64,000 nt of DNA, from the NCBI RefSeq assembly GCF_025602895.1, contig NW_026516272.1:1-64000 (forward strand), given 5' to 3'. Positions 1-13,350 of this stretch are shown one piece after another. Origin of the DNA: Polychytrium aggregatum. Lineage: Eukaryota > Chytridiomycota > Chytridiomycetes > Polychytriales. The position numbers and the translations under genes are program-made. The notes under the pieces were generated by a model that saw nothing but the letters and a program-made list of their open reading frames with translations, searched no databases and was not told where the DNA came from. The first letter of the stretch is position 1; every line of letters begins with the position of its first letter.

Positions 1-1
1 G

Positions 2-196
2 CTCCTCGGAATCCGGCGTGGATTCTTTGAGTCTGGTCTGCAGGCGCACGAGGAGCTGGACGAGCGTCTGGTCCGGTTCGGCAGTGGCGAGAAGGTCGAG
101 AGGCTGATCTGCGATGCAGTCACCCAAATGGTCAAGTTTGCCCCGGCCGAGCGCGGCTCAGCCAAGTATTTCGCTCGCCTGTTTCACGATCTCTGA
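2..196 (+). CDS. 3' end of an unrecognised protein-coding gene (5' truncated by the window)
   Basis: An open frame enters from the left edge and ends at a TGA at 194-196. It reads through about 64 residues, starting LLGIRRGFFESG and ending with GSAKYFARLFHDL. Codon use is strongly GC-ending, like the other genes here, and the peptide is mixed charged and hydrophobic, consistent with a helical C-terminus. I do not recognise a family from this fragment. It converges on the PMT gene that ends at 964. The reading frame is well supported by codon bias and the absence of stops, but the function is unknown. Confidence 0.6.
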   Translation, partial: LLGIRRGFFESGLQAHEELDERLVRFGSGEKVERLICDAVTQMVKFAPAERGSAKYFARLFHDL

Positions 197-963
197 GGCT
201 GTCCTTGCGTGGTTGTATTGCTTATCGAACCTCTGGACACCAAAGGACACTGGCGCACCAAAGGACGTTAGATGCCGTCTCATCATTTCGGGGGGGGGGG
301 TTTTTTACTTTGACTTGCTGCTGCTTTTGGGATGGGTCATGGTGCGCGGCTGCGTGCTCTCGTTCGCTGACACTGCGGCTCGTGCTTTGATTCTTGTCCG
401 GGCGACTCTGTTTCTTTTCTGTTTCTGTCGAACCGAGCCAATGTACGCTTTACACATGGGCAAAATGGACACCTTTCATATTCCCGCATGTCAGCGCAGT
501 ATGGGGATGGCTTGCATCCTACTCAGCCATGTGCAATTCGACAGATCGCCAGCGAGGTGTCGAAACTGATTGGTCGAGGCTAATTTGGCTCCCATGTTGT
601 CGATGTGAGTGGCGACGGTGATGTTTGAACTGCTCAAGGTACCGAGCAAACCGCTGCCTCCTTTCCACCCTGAATGCTGCTGTCAGAGCTGCGAGCAGAC
701 CACCGAGCACTTGCTCGAAACACTGATTTGGTTTGAGGATTGTATTTGCTTGGGCAATTACGGCTGAGATGTCAGCGTGTGATTGTGGGCCGTTCCATAC
801 ATAACCAACGGACAGCGCATCTCCATCCTGATTGATCCCTGCAGCAAGAGTCCGTTCCTCCGCCCACCCCGAGCCCAATACTGGAGAATACGACCAGTCG
901 AGTCAGGACGCGAAGGAAGCGAAAGGAAGGCAAACCATCTAGTCGTCCTCGTCCTCGTCGTCA
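197..963. other. Convergent intergenic region, no gene recognised
   Basis: This is the space between two convergent stop codons. It contains an 11-base G run at 290-300 followed by six T. The open stretches on either strand (for example 519-878 on the minus strand) have no recognisable domains, so they are not called. Confidence 0.5.
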
Positions 964-3900
964 TCATTGGTCGCTCGAATAGTCGACCGGGCTCTGCTCC
1001 GGGATGATGGCATCATCCGAGGTAGGCGAGACTGAGGGCGCGTCGGAGGTGGGAGGGACCACAGCCGCGTGGGTCTCGGTGTGCAGAGGGATTCGGTTGC
1101 AGTCCCAGTCCCAGGTGGATCGCCACTTGATGGACTCGCAGTGATCTCGGGTCATGCTCGTGCCGTATGTGATCGGGCTGAAGAGACGGAACACATGCAG
1201 GGCAAAGATGACGATGATGATGGTCATGCCCCACTTGACTTGGCGCGGGAATCGCACAGTGACCATGTCAAAGAGCGAGCCGACGAGCAGGATGCTAAAG
1301 TACAGGGCAGGGAGATAGTGGTGCAGGAAGAGCTGGGAACACGCGGGTTGATTAGTGGCGAGGCCGCCGACACGCTCTGCTTGACCTCGACCTGTTGCTG
1401 CCCACTTGCATCAGACTCAACAACAGCATGGCCAATCCATTCCAGCAGCGGGTACCAAGCGCAGCTGTCTGTAACCTTACCTGACGGGCCATCAAGAAAA
1501 CGGGAAGTAGTGGAAGGCCCAGCCAGAGAGCAGGAGCACTGCGCCGCCAAACTCTTGGTTGAAGTAGTCGGCAATCACTGAACAAGACAGGCAACAGATT
1601 AATCAGCATCATCGGTGGACCAACAGAAGCCACTGAACAACGGATGTGCGAAACCTTCAAGCACAGGCCCGTTAGGGAGTGCCTCGCTCTTTGCGCACAG
1701 TGTCAACGAGTTCTGCAATGCATGGACTACTTACCGCCGCGCGTGGGGATGTAGCCGCGCTTGTCGAGCACAGCACGGATGACCAGGAAAGCAATAAAGA
1801 CGACATAGGAGGCGGCAGCGATCCACCACACGAATGGGTTGCCGAGCAGGTAGATTTGGCTCGAGTTGCCACCCTTGCCAGTCCAGAAACTGATGCCTCG
1901 ACGGAGTCCGGGCCACGCATCTGCCGAGGAGCGGGTTTGGAGGAGAACGGGGATCAGCATCAGAAGAGTGCTCCTGTACGAAGCGTTCATATGCAGCGCC
2001 GCTTGTCACACATATCGACAAATGGCGAGAGAACTCACTCGGTCGCGACTCGTAGGCATGGGGCGAGGTCAGGCCAGCGTTGGTGACCCACATGACCTTG
2101 TGCAGCTCGAGGAATTTGCCAAGGAATCCTGGCTTTTTGTAGTTGACCTTGGGGGCGTTGGCAGGAACTGGGGTTGGGGACGATGGGACTTAGCGACACG
2201 GCCAAGGACGGTCGACAAGATCAAGGCGGCTGCTGCTCTCCTCGCACCCGCTGGGCATTACACCAAGGCCACTTACGCAAGTCATGCTGGCTCGCCTCGA
2301 TTCTCCAGCTGCGATGACGGGATGGTGGGTGAGATGGTGTCGTGATGGTGTCGTGGTGGCAAAGCAGATCATGGCAGGGGGGACACGATGCCTACCTGGT
2401 GAGCGAAGCCTTGCCCTTCTTTGAGCAAGTAACCTCCTGCTGCTCGAAGCCTGGTGCGACAACAATGGGATAGGGACATTGGTCAGTCAGACAGTCTTTA
2501 ATCACTAGTAACAAGTCCGATGTACGACTGGCTTTCATCGAGCAGACCGCGGGTCGATCGATACATACCCCACTTGGGGAGCTTGACCTTGTGCGAAAAC
2601 AGCTTGCAACCCTGCATGGCAGAAATCAGCCGGATGTTCTTGCCGAGGGTATAGACGTAGGGGTCCTTCTCGTTGTTGTCGATGATTTCGACTCGCCAGT
2701 GGTCATTCGCGTCTCCCAGGAAGGTCGTATCGCCGTATCCGGAGACTTCGTTGTGCTCCTTGTTGTCGGTGACGGGAGGTCTGGAGGACCCGAAATACAA
2801 CGGGTAAGACGATCCGAGTGGCAAATCGGCCGTATCGAGGCGCCAAATGCGGTATCACAAACCTGATGTCGTGCGTATGGAGGCGCTTGTGGGTGGCAAT
2901 GTGCTCGAGGCGGATGATGTCGTTGTGCTTGATTCGGGTAAACTCAGTGATGTTGGGCTCGACTTGGGCACCGTGTTCGTCGGTGGTCAGAACAGGTCGG
3001 ATGATCCATTCGCTGTTCTCGTCGCGGAAGGGATAGCAAGTGATGTGTTGCTGCTTGGATCCGGTGGGATAATCGCCCTTGTGGGAGTGGAGATAGCCGC
3101 CACCGGTGCCATGGTGGCGGATGAAGACACGAGAGCCATATCCAACGTCTGCCACGGCACGGGATCGTGGTGTTAGGGGCGATCGATGCGCATTCGGAAT
3201 ACTGGGCATATCGCGGGGATGCGTATGCAGCAAAGGTACCTCGGAAAGTGTCGGGAACTTCGTTTCCCTGGAGGGTGGCCTGGAACTCGGGGCTCATGAA
3301 GCCGTTTCCGTTGCCAGACTTATACAAGACCATAAAGTGCACTTGGAACAGCAAGGCGTAGACAACAACGGGCAGGACGATCAGGCAGAGGGCGCGGGCA
3401 GCAAAATGTCGGCCAAACTTGGACTGTGCAAGAGATATGTGTGTTTGGGGGGCAATGAGATATCGGGCAAACGAGCAAGGAAACGGCGACATGCGTGTAC
3501 CGATAGTTTCACGGGCTGAGCAGCGGCACTTACAAAGCTGACGGACTCGTCGCCGATCACGTTCCACAGATTGACGATCGTGGCGACACCGATGGTGGCG
3601 ATCAGGAAAAGGCCTGCAAACCAGTTCGTGTGGATCAGCACAAGTGCAAAACAACGTTCGGCATCGAGGGCATACATGCCGATACTTACCAACCCATTTG
3701 ACGCTTGAGGCCAGGCCGAGGGAAACGCCGGTCAGGGCAAGGCTGTACCACCAACTGGCAGAGAAGGGTCTGGGGATCCAGAACAGATTGGAAATTGCAG
3801 GCGGCAGGTGAGGACGAGTCGAAGCTCTGGGCAGAGGTCGGGGCGGCGACGACCACGTACCTGTCCTGGTGGATCAAAAACTCGGTCCACATCATCACGG

Positions 3901-5435
3901 TCAAGGCGGTGAAGAAGATGAGCATCGGATCCTGCAAGGAAACGGCGTGATTAGAGCTTGCTCAGCGCGTATGGACACTCAATCCAGAAACGGCATGTGC
4001 AACTTACAAGCAGGATCAAGCGAGATTGGCTATGACGAGCAGCGCGAGAAAGGAAAAGGTGGGTCAGTGTGTGAATGAGCTGAATCAGCATGGGCTGTGT
4101 GGGCACAGAAGCAAACTAGGACCGCCCTTACGCTGCGAAGCCGTTTTCTGGTGATAACAGAGTGGCGCCATAGGGTTAGTCGGGTTAGTCGAGTGTGCTA
4201 TTGGCTCGATCATCGTCAGCGACGATCTTGTGCAAGATCGGCGTTGACCTGGCCGACCGACAGCTGGAGCAGCTTCCGGCAATACAGCGACAGACCCACG
4301 ACAACGCACGAATACCGAGTGATCGAGCGCTCGATCAGTACAGCTACATACCAAAGAGCACAAGGAAGGCAGAAAGAATCGAAGCAGACATGGAGTAGCC
4401 GAGATTGCGCATAGTCACAAATGCAATCTGGGCGATCCCAAGAGTCAGTCGCGAGACTCCGGTGGCGGATTTGCAATCGACAGTCGACAGCCGCTTTCCT
4501 CACCCCTCACGAGCACCCCGAAAGAATTAATGTGCTTACAGGAACGAGCAGGACACCCAGGATGCCCTGGAAGAGGCGCATGGTGATATAAGGCACTCGG
4601 GGCTCGACGTAGTCCATTCCAATGTCCTGTGGGGCAGCGGGAGAGTGAGTGTCGCGAGCGCAATCCCGCATAGAGCTCTGCGAGCGAGCTACTCACCTTG
4701 AAGGAGAACGAGCCATTGTAACCAGCAACAGCTCCGCTGGCGGCAACCAGCAATTTTCCAAGCTGTGGACAGAAAGCAGTATCAGCACCATGTCGATGCG
4801 TTGCTCTGGCGAAGTGCAAAGGGCCAGAGCTGCAGCTCGGAGACGCCCAAGGGGGCTTACCGGCGGATGCACATCCATGAAGAACTCGCCCTTGATGTAG
4901 TGGCTACCGAATCCACCTGTGTGTCGAACGAGCCGTTGAATGATTATGCGTGGGAGCAGTCGGGGGAGGATGGAAACAAGGCACTCGGCAATATGCACGG
5001 ATGATCCTGGGCCGAGACCAGAGACAAAAGATCTAGCCGGTGCATACCGAAATGAACTTCGTCAAAGACAACCTCGCTCGGGTTTGAGATGCGGTACAGA
5101 CGAATCAGAGCCGCGACGATGGTCAGGGCGATGACGACGTTGATGTGGTTCTGGCGGACGCCGACATCCTTCTGGGCATTGAACTGACGAGTCACGGTCC
5201 ACAGCGGTTAGATGGTGCGCTCTGCGAGATCCTTTGGATCGTGCAGATATGCCCTGCTCGGTATATCTGATCCCGAGAGGGCAGGTGGCTGCGTCTGGAG
5301 CCGGGGTGGCCAGAATACGGGCCGCAACCCCGAGGGCGGCCTTACTTTGTCGTACTTGGAGTCCGGGTCGAACGCCGGCTGCGCCTTGGTGGGCAGCACA
5401 GACGACTTGGGCTTCCGATGCGTGACGGAGCTCAT
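964..5435 (-). CDS. PMT2: Dolichyl-phosphate-mannose:protein O-mannosyltransferase, PMT2-like subfamily
   Basis: This ER multi-pass enzyme transfers mannose from dolichol phosphate to Ser/Thr of secretory proteins, a step needed for fungal wall integrity. The gene is split into many exons. The first exon starts at 5435 with [15 protein letters not shown]. It is followed by the luminal loop-1 segment [15 protein letters not shown] (about 5045-5100), whose Asp-Glu pair is catalytic in the family, then EFFMDVHPP and [10 protein letters not shown] (about 4690-4890). The MIR domain reads [17 protein letters not shown] and [11 protein letters not shown] (about 2500-3110). Several hydrophobic segments follow, and an acidic Ser-rich cytosolic tail ends SPVDYSSDQ at a stop at 964-966. 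The [11 protein letters not shown] and LHTHD motifs are closest to the PMT2 subgroup rather than PMT1 or PMT4 (from memory of the family). Exon boundaries were not all resolved. It is divergent from HIS6. Confidence 0.9.
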
Positions 5436-5782
5436 GAGCAGCAGGGGCGTGGCAGGGAGAGGGCCAAGGCTTGGAGCGGGGCAGGCGGTTGGCTTTGGGC
5501 AAGAGCAGGCGCGGAAGGACAGCGCCGGGCGGTCTCGGAAAAGGCAAGATGGCGAAAGTTGCGCTGGCGGAATCTCGGCCGGCCACAGGAAGCACAGCCG
5601 CACTGTGGCCGGCCAGTGCGCAGCATGTGCTTCCCGTTATCTGCCTCTCATTGCTGGTCTGCGACCGACATCGACTTGGACCGCCCCGGGACTGCAGCAG
5701 AAGCGACAGAAGCAACAGCGGAAGCAGCAGCAGAAGCAGAAGCAGCAGAAGCAGCAGAAGCAGCAAAAGCAGCAACACCGCA
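5436..5782. promoter_or_regulatory. Shared divergent promoter region of PMT2 and HIS6
   Basis: These 347 bases separate the PMT start codon from the HIS6 start codon, so they must carry both 5' UTRs and promoters. No TATA box or Gcn4-type site was recognised. The HIS6-proximal part is an AGC/AAG-rich tract at 5694-5778. The HIS6 frame is open upstream to 5471, but homology places the start at 5783. Confidence 0.5.
5694..5778 (+). repeat. Imperfect CAG/AAG triplet tract
   Basis: About 85 bases of alternating CAG, AAG and CAA-type triplets lie immediately upstream of the HIS6 ATG, on the coding strand. They are probably 5' UTR. Translated in frame they would give a Ser/Arg-rich stretch that no HIS6 homologue has. 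Confidence 0.8.
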
Positions 5783-7651
5783 ATGGCCTCCCGCTCGATT
5801 TTCAAGCCGTGCATCGACCTGCACAACGGCGCCGTCAAGCAGATCGTCGGCGCCTCTCTCTCCGATGATACGCCCTCGATGCTCAAAACAAATTTTGTCT
5901 CTGAGTAAGGCGATCGGTCGATCGGTCGCGCCGAGCTGCAGAGGGTCTGCTGTAGATGCTATAAAGAACAGCCAACGCACCACTGAGAGCGCAGGGACAA
6001 ACTTCTCTGCTCGATTCAAGCGATCGTGCTTGCATAGGCACCGAACTCATCATCGCTTCTCGCAATGCACCTTCCTTTCGGATCTCAGGGAGCCTCCCGC
6101 TTTCTACGCCAATCTGTATCGCACACACGATCTCCGGGGTGCGCACGTCATTATGCTGGGCCCAAACAACGAGCAGGCAGCCAAGGAGGCTCTTGCCGCA
6201 TGGCCAAAGGGACTGCAGGTCGGCGGCGGCATCAGTATCGACAATGCCCAGCACTGGCTTGACTGCGGCGCTGACAAGGTCGGTTGAGATTGCAGCATGT
6301 CTCGACGTTGCCTCCCAGGCGCTCGGTCGACCAACTGGCCGCTGGTACTGGCACGTTCTCATCGGCAACATCGACCCCTTCCAGGTCATTGTCACGAGCT
6401 GGCTCTTCCCTGAAGGCAAGCTCTCGATGCAGCGACTCAAGGATCTGTCGGCTCTCATCGGCAAGGACAACCTCGTCATCGATGTCAGGTACGCATGGGT
6501 TCTCCCAAGGCCACCTAACCGATTCTGGCTCGTCTCCACCCAATCAACATGACGGCCACACGCACGAGACACCCACACCCACACCTATGATTAGAGCTGA
6601 TTTGCGTCTTCAACAGCTGCCGAAAGGGGGGAAGCCAGTGGTTCGTTGCCATGAACAAGTGGCAGACGATTACCGACGTCGAGGTCTGCCGAGGTACGCA
6701 TCAAATCATCGGCCCGAGTGATTGCGATTCTGTGCGGCTTCGATCGCTGCTTTGCCAGGGTTTCCGCTGTGCTTAACATGGCAACTATACATCTCAGAAA
6801 CACTTGTGGACCTCGCGCAGTACTGCAGGTAGGAGCAACAGGTTGTGCTGAGCAAAGAATCGTCGTGCGCATGGTACATTGACTGGACAGCGCCTGAGAA
6901 GTGCAATCAATATTTCTCGCAAACCCTGGTTGACATGATCCGGCCCATTCGGATACGCAGCGAATTCCTTGTTCATGCGGCGGACGTGGAAGGTCTTTGC
7001 CAAGGCATCGACGAGGAGCTAGTTCAAAGTATGTACCTCTCTTGTGTGCTGCGCTACATTGCATTTGCTGGACTGCACCTTGCGGCAGTATCATCCGTGC
7101 CGTACATGCTGTGAACGAGCGCATGTCGACTGCCTTTACACAGAGCTCGGAGAATGGTCAACGATTCCCTGCACATACGCCGGTGGTGGTAAAGGTACGT
7201 GCTACATGACGGCGTAGAACGGAGGGCGCCGCAGCAACGGGTATCTCAGTCCAAAGCTCTTGACGATTTCGCCCATCCGTGCCTGGTCTCGCAAGCGACG
7301 AATAATCCTCATCCCGTGTATCAGAAATCGAGGACCTGAAGCTGGTCCACGAGCTTTCGAATGGCCGAGTCGATCTAACCTTTGGAAGGTAACCGCGGGT
7401 GACGCTTCGTTGGCGGCTCCGGATAGTGCTCCGAGGCCGCATGCGATGATGCTCTCGCACATTCTGCGCTGCCTGGATCAGAATCCGGCAACGATCTTGC
7501 CATCCAACGCCCTATTCGACTAACGAGCGCTTCACCTTTGGATCGGACCGTGGCCATGCGTGGCTGCCACAGTGCCCTTGATATCTTTGGAGGATCCGGC
7601 GTCAAGTTCATGGACGCAGTGGCCTGGAACAAAGGCGCGCTTGTTCTCTAA
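5783..7651 (+). CDS. HIS6: Phosphoribosylformimino-AICAR-ribotide isomerase (histidine biosynthesis)
   Basis: This cytosolic (beta/alpha)8-barrel enzyme isomerises ProFAR to PRFAR, the fourth step of histidine synthesis. Exon 1 starts [20 protein letters not shown], with the catalytic-strand Asp in CIDLHNG, and splices at 5904 (TCTGA|GTAAGG) to 6089. Later exons read [81 protein letters not shown] and [18 protein letters not shown], ending at a TAA at 7649-7651. The HAADVEGL and GGG motifs are diagnostic for HIS6. All blocks occur in the order of the yeast protein, separated by short introns. It is convergent with INTS7, with only 184 bases between stops. Confidence 0.95.
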
Positions 7652-7835
7652 ACATCTGCAATCGACGCAGTGGCCAAGTGTATCGCGTTCATTCCCCGCC
7701 TGTGTGGCTCGAATATAATCTCGAACATGGCCCTCTCACGAAGGGTCCTTTGTATTATACCGATACATACTTTTGGCTCTTTGAGCAAGCCTGTACCGAC
7801 CAGAGTTCAAGTACTCGTGGTGGCGAGCGCTTCTG

Positions 7836-10800
7836 CTACGTTCGGAGCTGAATCGGCAACGCGATGGACGGCCCAACTTCCCACTCAATGCCGTCATCGT
7901 CGATCATGCGGATGTCGATGTGGATCTCTGCCAGATCGCCCTCCAGCATGGTGACGGGTGGAAACTGCACAATAGTCGAGAGTGCAAAGTAACTATCGAC
8001 CACTGAGACGCGGTGATCTTGCATGCTGTACTTCTACAGCGATGGCCGGATGGTTCGTTTGACCGTTGGCCGAAAGTGTCCGCAGACCCATGGACGAGAA
8101 CACAGTCGAGACGCATCAGAGACTGCTCGATTGCTATGCCGTCATCGCGCACACATCAGCATCACCGCGAGGACATGAAACCTACCGTCTTCTCAGCGCC
8201 AGCGAGGCTCGTTTGTGACTCTAATGCAGTCACCCATATGAGACACCGGCATTGCACTGCCTTGCGATAAATGCCCCCTGATCGATCCGAAGAGATTGCA
8301 GAGTCGAGTCAGAACGAGTCAGAACTAAGCGCATCATGCTTTCGGCCGTGAGACACTGAGCAGCGTATTTCTGCTGTCATCATGACCTCCGACCTGCATC
8401 CAACAACTGCTGCTGGCGAGTGACGATGCCCTCGAGATTGAGTACGAATCGCTTGAAGCTTGCCACAACCAAGGGCTCGTTCCGCTTCCATCGAGGAGTC
8501 ACGATGAGCTGAACATGGCGTGTACATGGCGCCAAAGGAAAGCAAGTTAGTGTGCTTCAAGGGCACATACCATTCGCTGGTAGCAACCCAAGCGAGTATT
8601 GCGCAGACACCTACCTCGATGGTGTAGTTGGGCTGAGTCACGAAAAAGTGTGACGGGATGCGCAAGTGCTGCTGCATCATTAAGCCGAGCCAGGAGACCA
8701 GGTCCTGCAGAATGGGGTCGTATCCACCATCACCCGGTTCGTTAGTTTCAAATACAGCCACAGCCGCAAGACGCGTCGGACCAATCGAGCCGCAAGCACA
8801 ATCTCCATTCGAATATCTTCAGGAGCGGTGAAGCATCATGGCCGCAGTTGGTTCTAACGCACCCCAGTGGCGACAGTTTGGCTCGATGCGGCATCACGAA
8901 TCGACAGAAGCGACTGCATGTCGTGTCCGGGACCATGATCTTGACTCTCGGATGCCTGTTGCTCAAGGATCGCACCGAGTTTCCAGTCACTTATGGCACT
9001 GCAGGATGCAAAACGATTAATCGCTGGTTGTCTGCGTCGCCGATGCACCAGCCAGAGTCATTTAGCTTGCCTACCTGGGGGGATGCCCAACACGCACAAG
9101 AATCTCGGACAACAGCCGAGTCGCGGCCTGCCATGTGAAAACAAATACAACCAAGCCGGACGACAACGGGGAGAGGCCCAAGGCGCTCGAGTCAAGGATA
9201 CATCAAAACCAGTCAACAGCTCACAGGCGATCCAGTCTGGCACACACACACACACACACAGCCTGGGCCCATCAACATCGTCGCATTGAAAAGGATATCG
9301 TTCAAGGACCGAGAGACTCGTTAGGCTGATGTCAAAATTCATCCGGCTGAGACGCCCAAACTGCCCCGAGAGCTGGAGTGCGCGTATGTTGAGGTCCCGA
9401 AGGGCGACAAGCGAGCTTGGGGAGGCATCGGCAGATGCCGTGTGGCTCAGTATATCATTGGCAACCGCAGTGAATTCGGAGAAGAGCATGAGAAACTGCC
9501 TCTGGAATATCCGCGGTCCATCGATTGCTTCTAATTTCTATCGATAGAGTCATACATGTACGCGTTATCGAGGATAAGCATGCCGTCTCCATCTGGAGCT
9601 ACGAAGCTGAGTCAACACGACCCAGCCAAAAATGACCACGGCAGTAACCTGCAGGTGGAGCACCATTCGTTTCGGCAAAGTAGATCATCAAAGCAACATC
9701 GGGTTTCAAGATCTTGGCCAGTGGTGCCGCTGCGTACCTCGTGCGCTTCTCGCGCCTGTTTCGCGAACTGGACAGCCGAAGCAGCATCGCCCTGTTTCAG
9801 CCCGCTGTGGGCCAGCGACAAGTTGGCCAGAACATTCAACCAAACGACATGCTGATTTGCTGACGCGCCGTTCTGCCGATTTCGAGTGCCGACGCGGTGC
9901 GTGTGGGTGGGAAACAGATCGATCGAGTCAGCCAGAGCACCATCATGGACAGTGAGAACCCTCCGAGCTCAGAGTAGTGCGCATCATGGCGAAGCTGGCG
10001 TACGATGCGATTCGAGATTACCTCCGCAAGCCGTTTCTGCAGGTCGCCAAATACAACAGCAGCAAGTGTCGAGTTCTCGGCACATAGCGAATCTTGGCCA
10101 AACAAATACAGCTGCTCGCCGTTTAGCCTTTGGAGCTGGGCTGAAATCAAGGCGGCTCGGGCTGGATCGTCGGTCAGGTTGTGGACCAGCTTTGTGATCA
10201 GAGTCGCCAAATAATACTGGAAGGTGACAACAAATGACTGTTCAGTCTTCCACAGCCCATGTGATGCCAGTTGATCGAGGATCAGGGGTCTGCTCTACAG
10301 CCGTAGCTCATGGGGCACAGTGCCGTTTGGTGGCGACAGGATGTATGCACGTACAACGCGAACGGGGTCGGAAGCATGATGCAGAGTGTCGAGCAGCTCC
10401 TGTTGTGGGAGAGAGGCAATGTGCGGAAGCCGCGCATGCAGATTCAAGATTGTCTCCAATAGCGCTGGATGACCTATGCGGCAGGAAGGGCGTGTCGAGG
10501 GGGTGGTTATTGATGGCAACGCAGCGAGCAAACGGGCGATGCCGACAATTCCATCTATCCACCCACCCAGAGGTGCATGTGGGTGGGCTTAACCTACGGT
10601 GCTCGATCCGAAGCAATCGGAGACACATTTCGGGGACATCCGCCGCCGAGTCCGAGTGCAGCGACATGCACAAAAACGACTTGGCCAGGTTTGTAATCTG
10701 GATTGGTGCGAGCATGCAGAACGGGTTCAGTCTCACCACAGCCAGACTCACAAGCGATGATGGACAGATCCAAGTATATGAAGCCAGCATTCGGTCCGCA

Positions 10801-13350
10801 GAATCATGGATTTCCAAGCACTGCCCCGATTGGGAACAGCAATACTTGCCTTGGAATTGTCACAAGCGCCAGCGTGGTGCTCGATGGCAGATACAATGGA
10901 CTCGAGTAGGTCACGATAGAGCATGCGTTCTGGGCATCGCATCGATAAGAATCAGTCAAATCACAACGCAGGGCCGCGTATTCAAAATCTTTGGTCGCTT
11001 CTCTTCGGCACTTACTTTTCTGAAGCACCATGGTATCAGCCTCGTCGAGGCTCTGCAGGACCTCCACAACCACGACTGAAGCGTCGTAGGAGCTTTCGCC
11101 TCCGCTCTGAATCTCCTTCTTCATGACGGTGAGCCACTCGGACGACTCGGGCGTTGCGAGCCCTGAGGTCCTCAGCAGCATCTGCGAGAACGCCTCGGTG
11201 ATGGAAAAGTTCTTGCACAGCCGACGGAGAATCGGAAGACACTTTGGGAAGACGCTGACGGCGGTTCCGGCGATCCGCAACACAAACTGTGCCCGATCAA
11301 CCAAGCAGAGCGATATCGGTGATCATGATGCGACGAAAGAGACAAGCAGTCGTCACTCCTGCACCGCTGAACGCATACACCAGACAAAGGCGTGCCTCTA
11401 AAATCATACCTCAAAATCGTTGAGCGTAAAGTGGTCATACCGCTGAGCGAGTATCCAGAGGTTTTCAAACGCCGAATCGCGAACTATTCCGTCTGGATCG
11501 GCACTTGCAATCGACAGCAGTAACTCGATCTGGTGGGCGACAGGCAAGGCGGAATGTAAACCAACAGATCCAACAAGAACTCAAGACCGGACTCGGTTGC
11601 AGCTGTCGGCATCCGTCCGAGCAAGTAGTGCGCCGGTCGTACCTGGGCCGAGGTGTGAACTTGGGACCGGAGAGACAGAATCGTCATGGTCTTCAGGACG
11701 TTGGCGACAAAGACCGGCCGCTGGCGGGTCAGGATCAGCTTACGACACTCGTCCATCGCCTGGGTCCAAAGGGTATGAGTGTCAAACGCACATTTAGCGG
11801 TGTGCTCGGATCTCGCTACGAAAGCCGAGCTGTTGCTGTAAGGCTTACTCGTTCGGCGGTTTCGTAATCGTAGTGCATGTGACGGTACATTAGTATGAGC
11901 TTGGATGCCACCGACGGATGCTCTGTTCGTTCGAGTACGAGAAGGCATTCAGCGCATTGTCTGTTTGGTTGGTGCCCATGGGGCTGCTGTTCATCATGTG
12001 CGAGGCAACTGACGAGGACCAGCTGCTATCCGACCCCACTGAAACTCACTGTGGACGAGGCGAGAGATCCGGATGCAGATAGTCCGGGCGAACGCAGGCG
12101 AAAACGGGCAGAGCCGATCGGCTGCAAAGGCTGCGGCTTCGAATTCCTCTGGGACCTCGGAATTCAGTGCCTCCTGGATGCTGTGTGGTCAGATAGGTCA
12201 GCATCCACCGCAACCCCCATCGAGATCGAGACGGAGAAGTCTGAGTCCGGGCTTGAATATCGATCTGCCGTATCTCTGGACGCCGAAGAACACTCGACCG
12301 CACCTGTGACAGACTTCGATTTGGGTGTGAACTGCCGCGCACATGTGCCCGAGGAACCTGTGGATGGCTGCGTGAGTCGGATATCTGTTGCGGCGTGCGA
12401 GTTCTCAACTGTCCACGGCTCCCGTCTCTGTCCGAACCTGAGGGTCAGGGCCTTGGCTATCGGATCGTTGCTCGTGAGAACCACACAGATCCGCCGCGAG
12501 AATCGATCGATGCTCCTGATCTTGGAGTGCGACAAGGTGCATTTCTTGATGGTCTTGAGAATTTCCTGGCGGATAAAGTTGTTCCTGGAGTTCGACAGGG
12601 CCGGTCCAAAGACGTCAGATCACAAAGCCGGCAATGTTGTAGATCGATCAGAGCCTCGCTGCCATGGCTGTCCTTGCAGCCGACAGCGACTTTGACGAGG
12701 TGCTCGACACCAGCGAGGGCTCTGACGTGAAATGGGGTCGTTCTCCCAGCGACGACGTTGATTTGGCTCCGTGCGGATGAGTGGCGACAGTTACCCGATC
12801 TTCCACAGCTCGGCAAGCTTGAGATATCCTGAGTGATGCAGCGCAATCGAACAATCAAATCGACAGCGAAAGGGTGCAAATCGGAGGGTTGTGATTCAAT
12901 CAAAACGGAGGCAGGTGATAACGATGGAAGAGGATATCGGTGTCAGTTGTCTTGCGGATATTACGAATGTGCGGGCTTCCGAGAGCAAGCAGGGACGTGG
13001 TCAGTAGATCGATGGGTGGTTGTGTGGGCGGATCGAGGGATGGGTGAATGGGCGGATCGATGGATGGGGTAGGCCAGTTTGCAGCCACTCTGTCATCTGT
13101 TTGGCAGCCATGAAGCAACCTCAATGCCTCGCCCGATTGTGCATATTCAATGCATCTGGACCACCACAGTACCGAGATCGATGAGCACTGGAATCGGGAA
13201 CTGCGTGAAAAAGTCTGGAAAGTGGAGGATGGCTTCATGCTGCTCGTGGAGCTTGCCGGAACGACAGGCTTTATCAAGCGCCCCGAAGAACAGGTTGCCT
13301 CGCTCAAGGAGATCGTCGAGGTTGCCTGCGTTGGCGTCGCTGTTGATCAT
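7836..13350 (-). CDS. INTS7: Integrator complex subunit 7 (INTS7)
   Basis: INTS7 is a HEAT-repeat subunit of Integrator, the nuclear complex that cleaves snRNA 3' ends and attenuates Pol II. Exon 1 (13350-13173) starts MINSDANAG and contains LDKACRSGKLHEQHEAILHF, matching the human N-terminal block LDKGLRSGKLGEQCEAVVRF. It splices in phase to YLKLAELWKIG (about 12787-12830). The next exon (about 12435-12590) reads NNFIRQEILKTIKKC and SNDPIAKALTLR, matching human NNFLRLCVLK and SNDPVARAITLRMLG. EVPEEFEAAAFAADRL (about 12100) matches the EVEAAVFAAANF region. The C-terminal exon contains FPPVTMLEGD and DDDGIEWEVGPSIALP, matching the human beta-sandwich DANGIVWKTGP, and ends at 7836. The gene is cut into many short exons, not all resolved. 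Comparisons are from memory of the human protein. Confidence 0.85.
9241..9260. repeat. (CA)10 microsatellite
   Basis: Ten perfect CA units lie within the INTS7 gene span, probably in an intron because no INTS7-like reading frame crosses them. Confidence 0.9.

Noticed and set aside
5471-5782. N-terminal extension of HIS6 through the CAG/AAG tract
   Set aside because: HIS6 homologues start directly before the CIDLHNG block; the extension is low complexity.
10234-11079. 281-codon plus-strand open frame
   Set aside because: Antisense to INTS7, with no recognisable domain.
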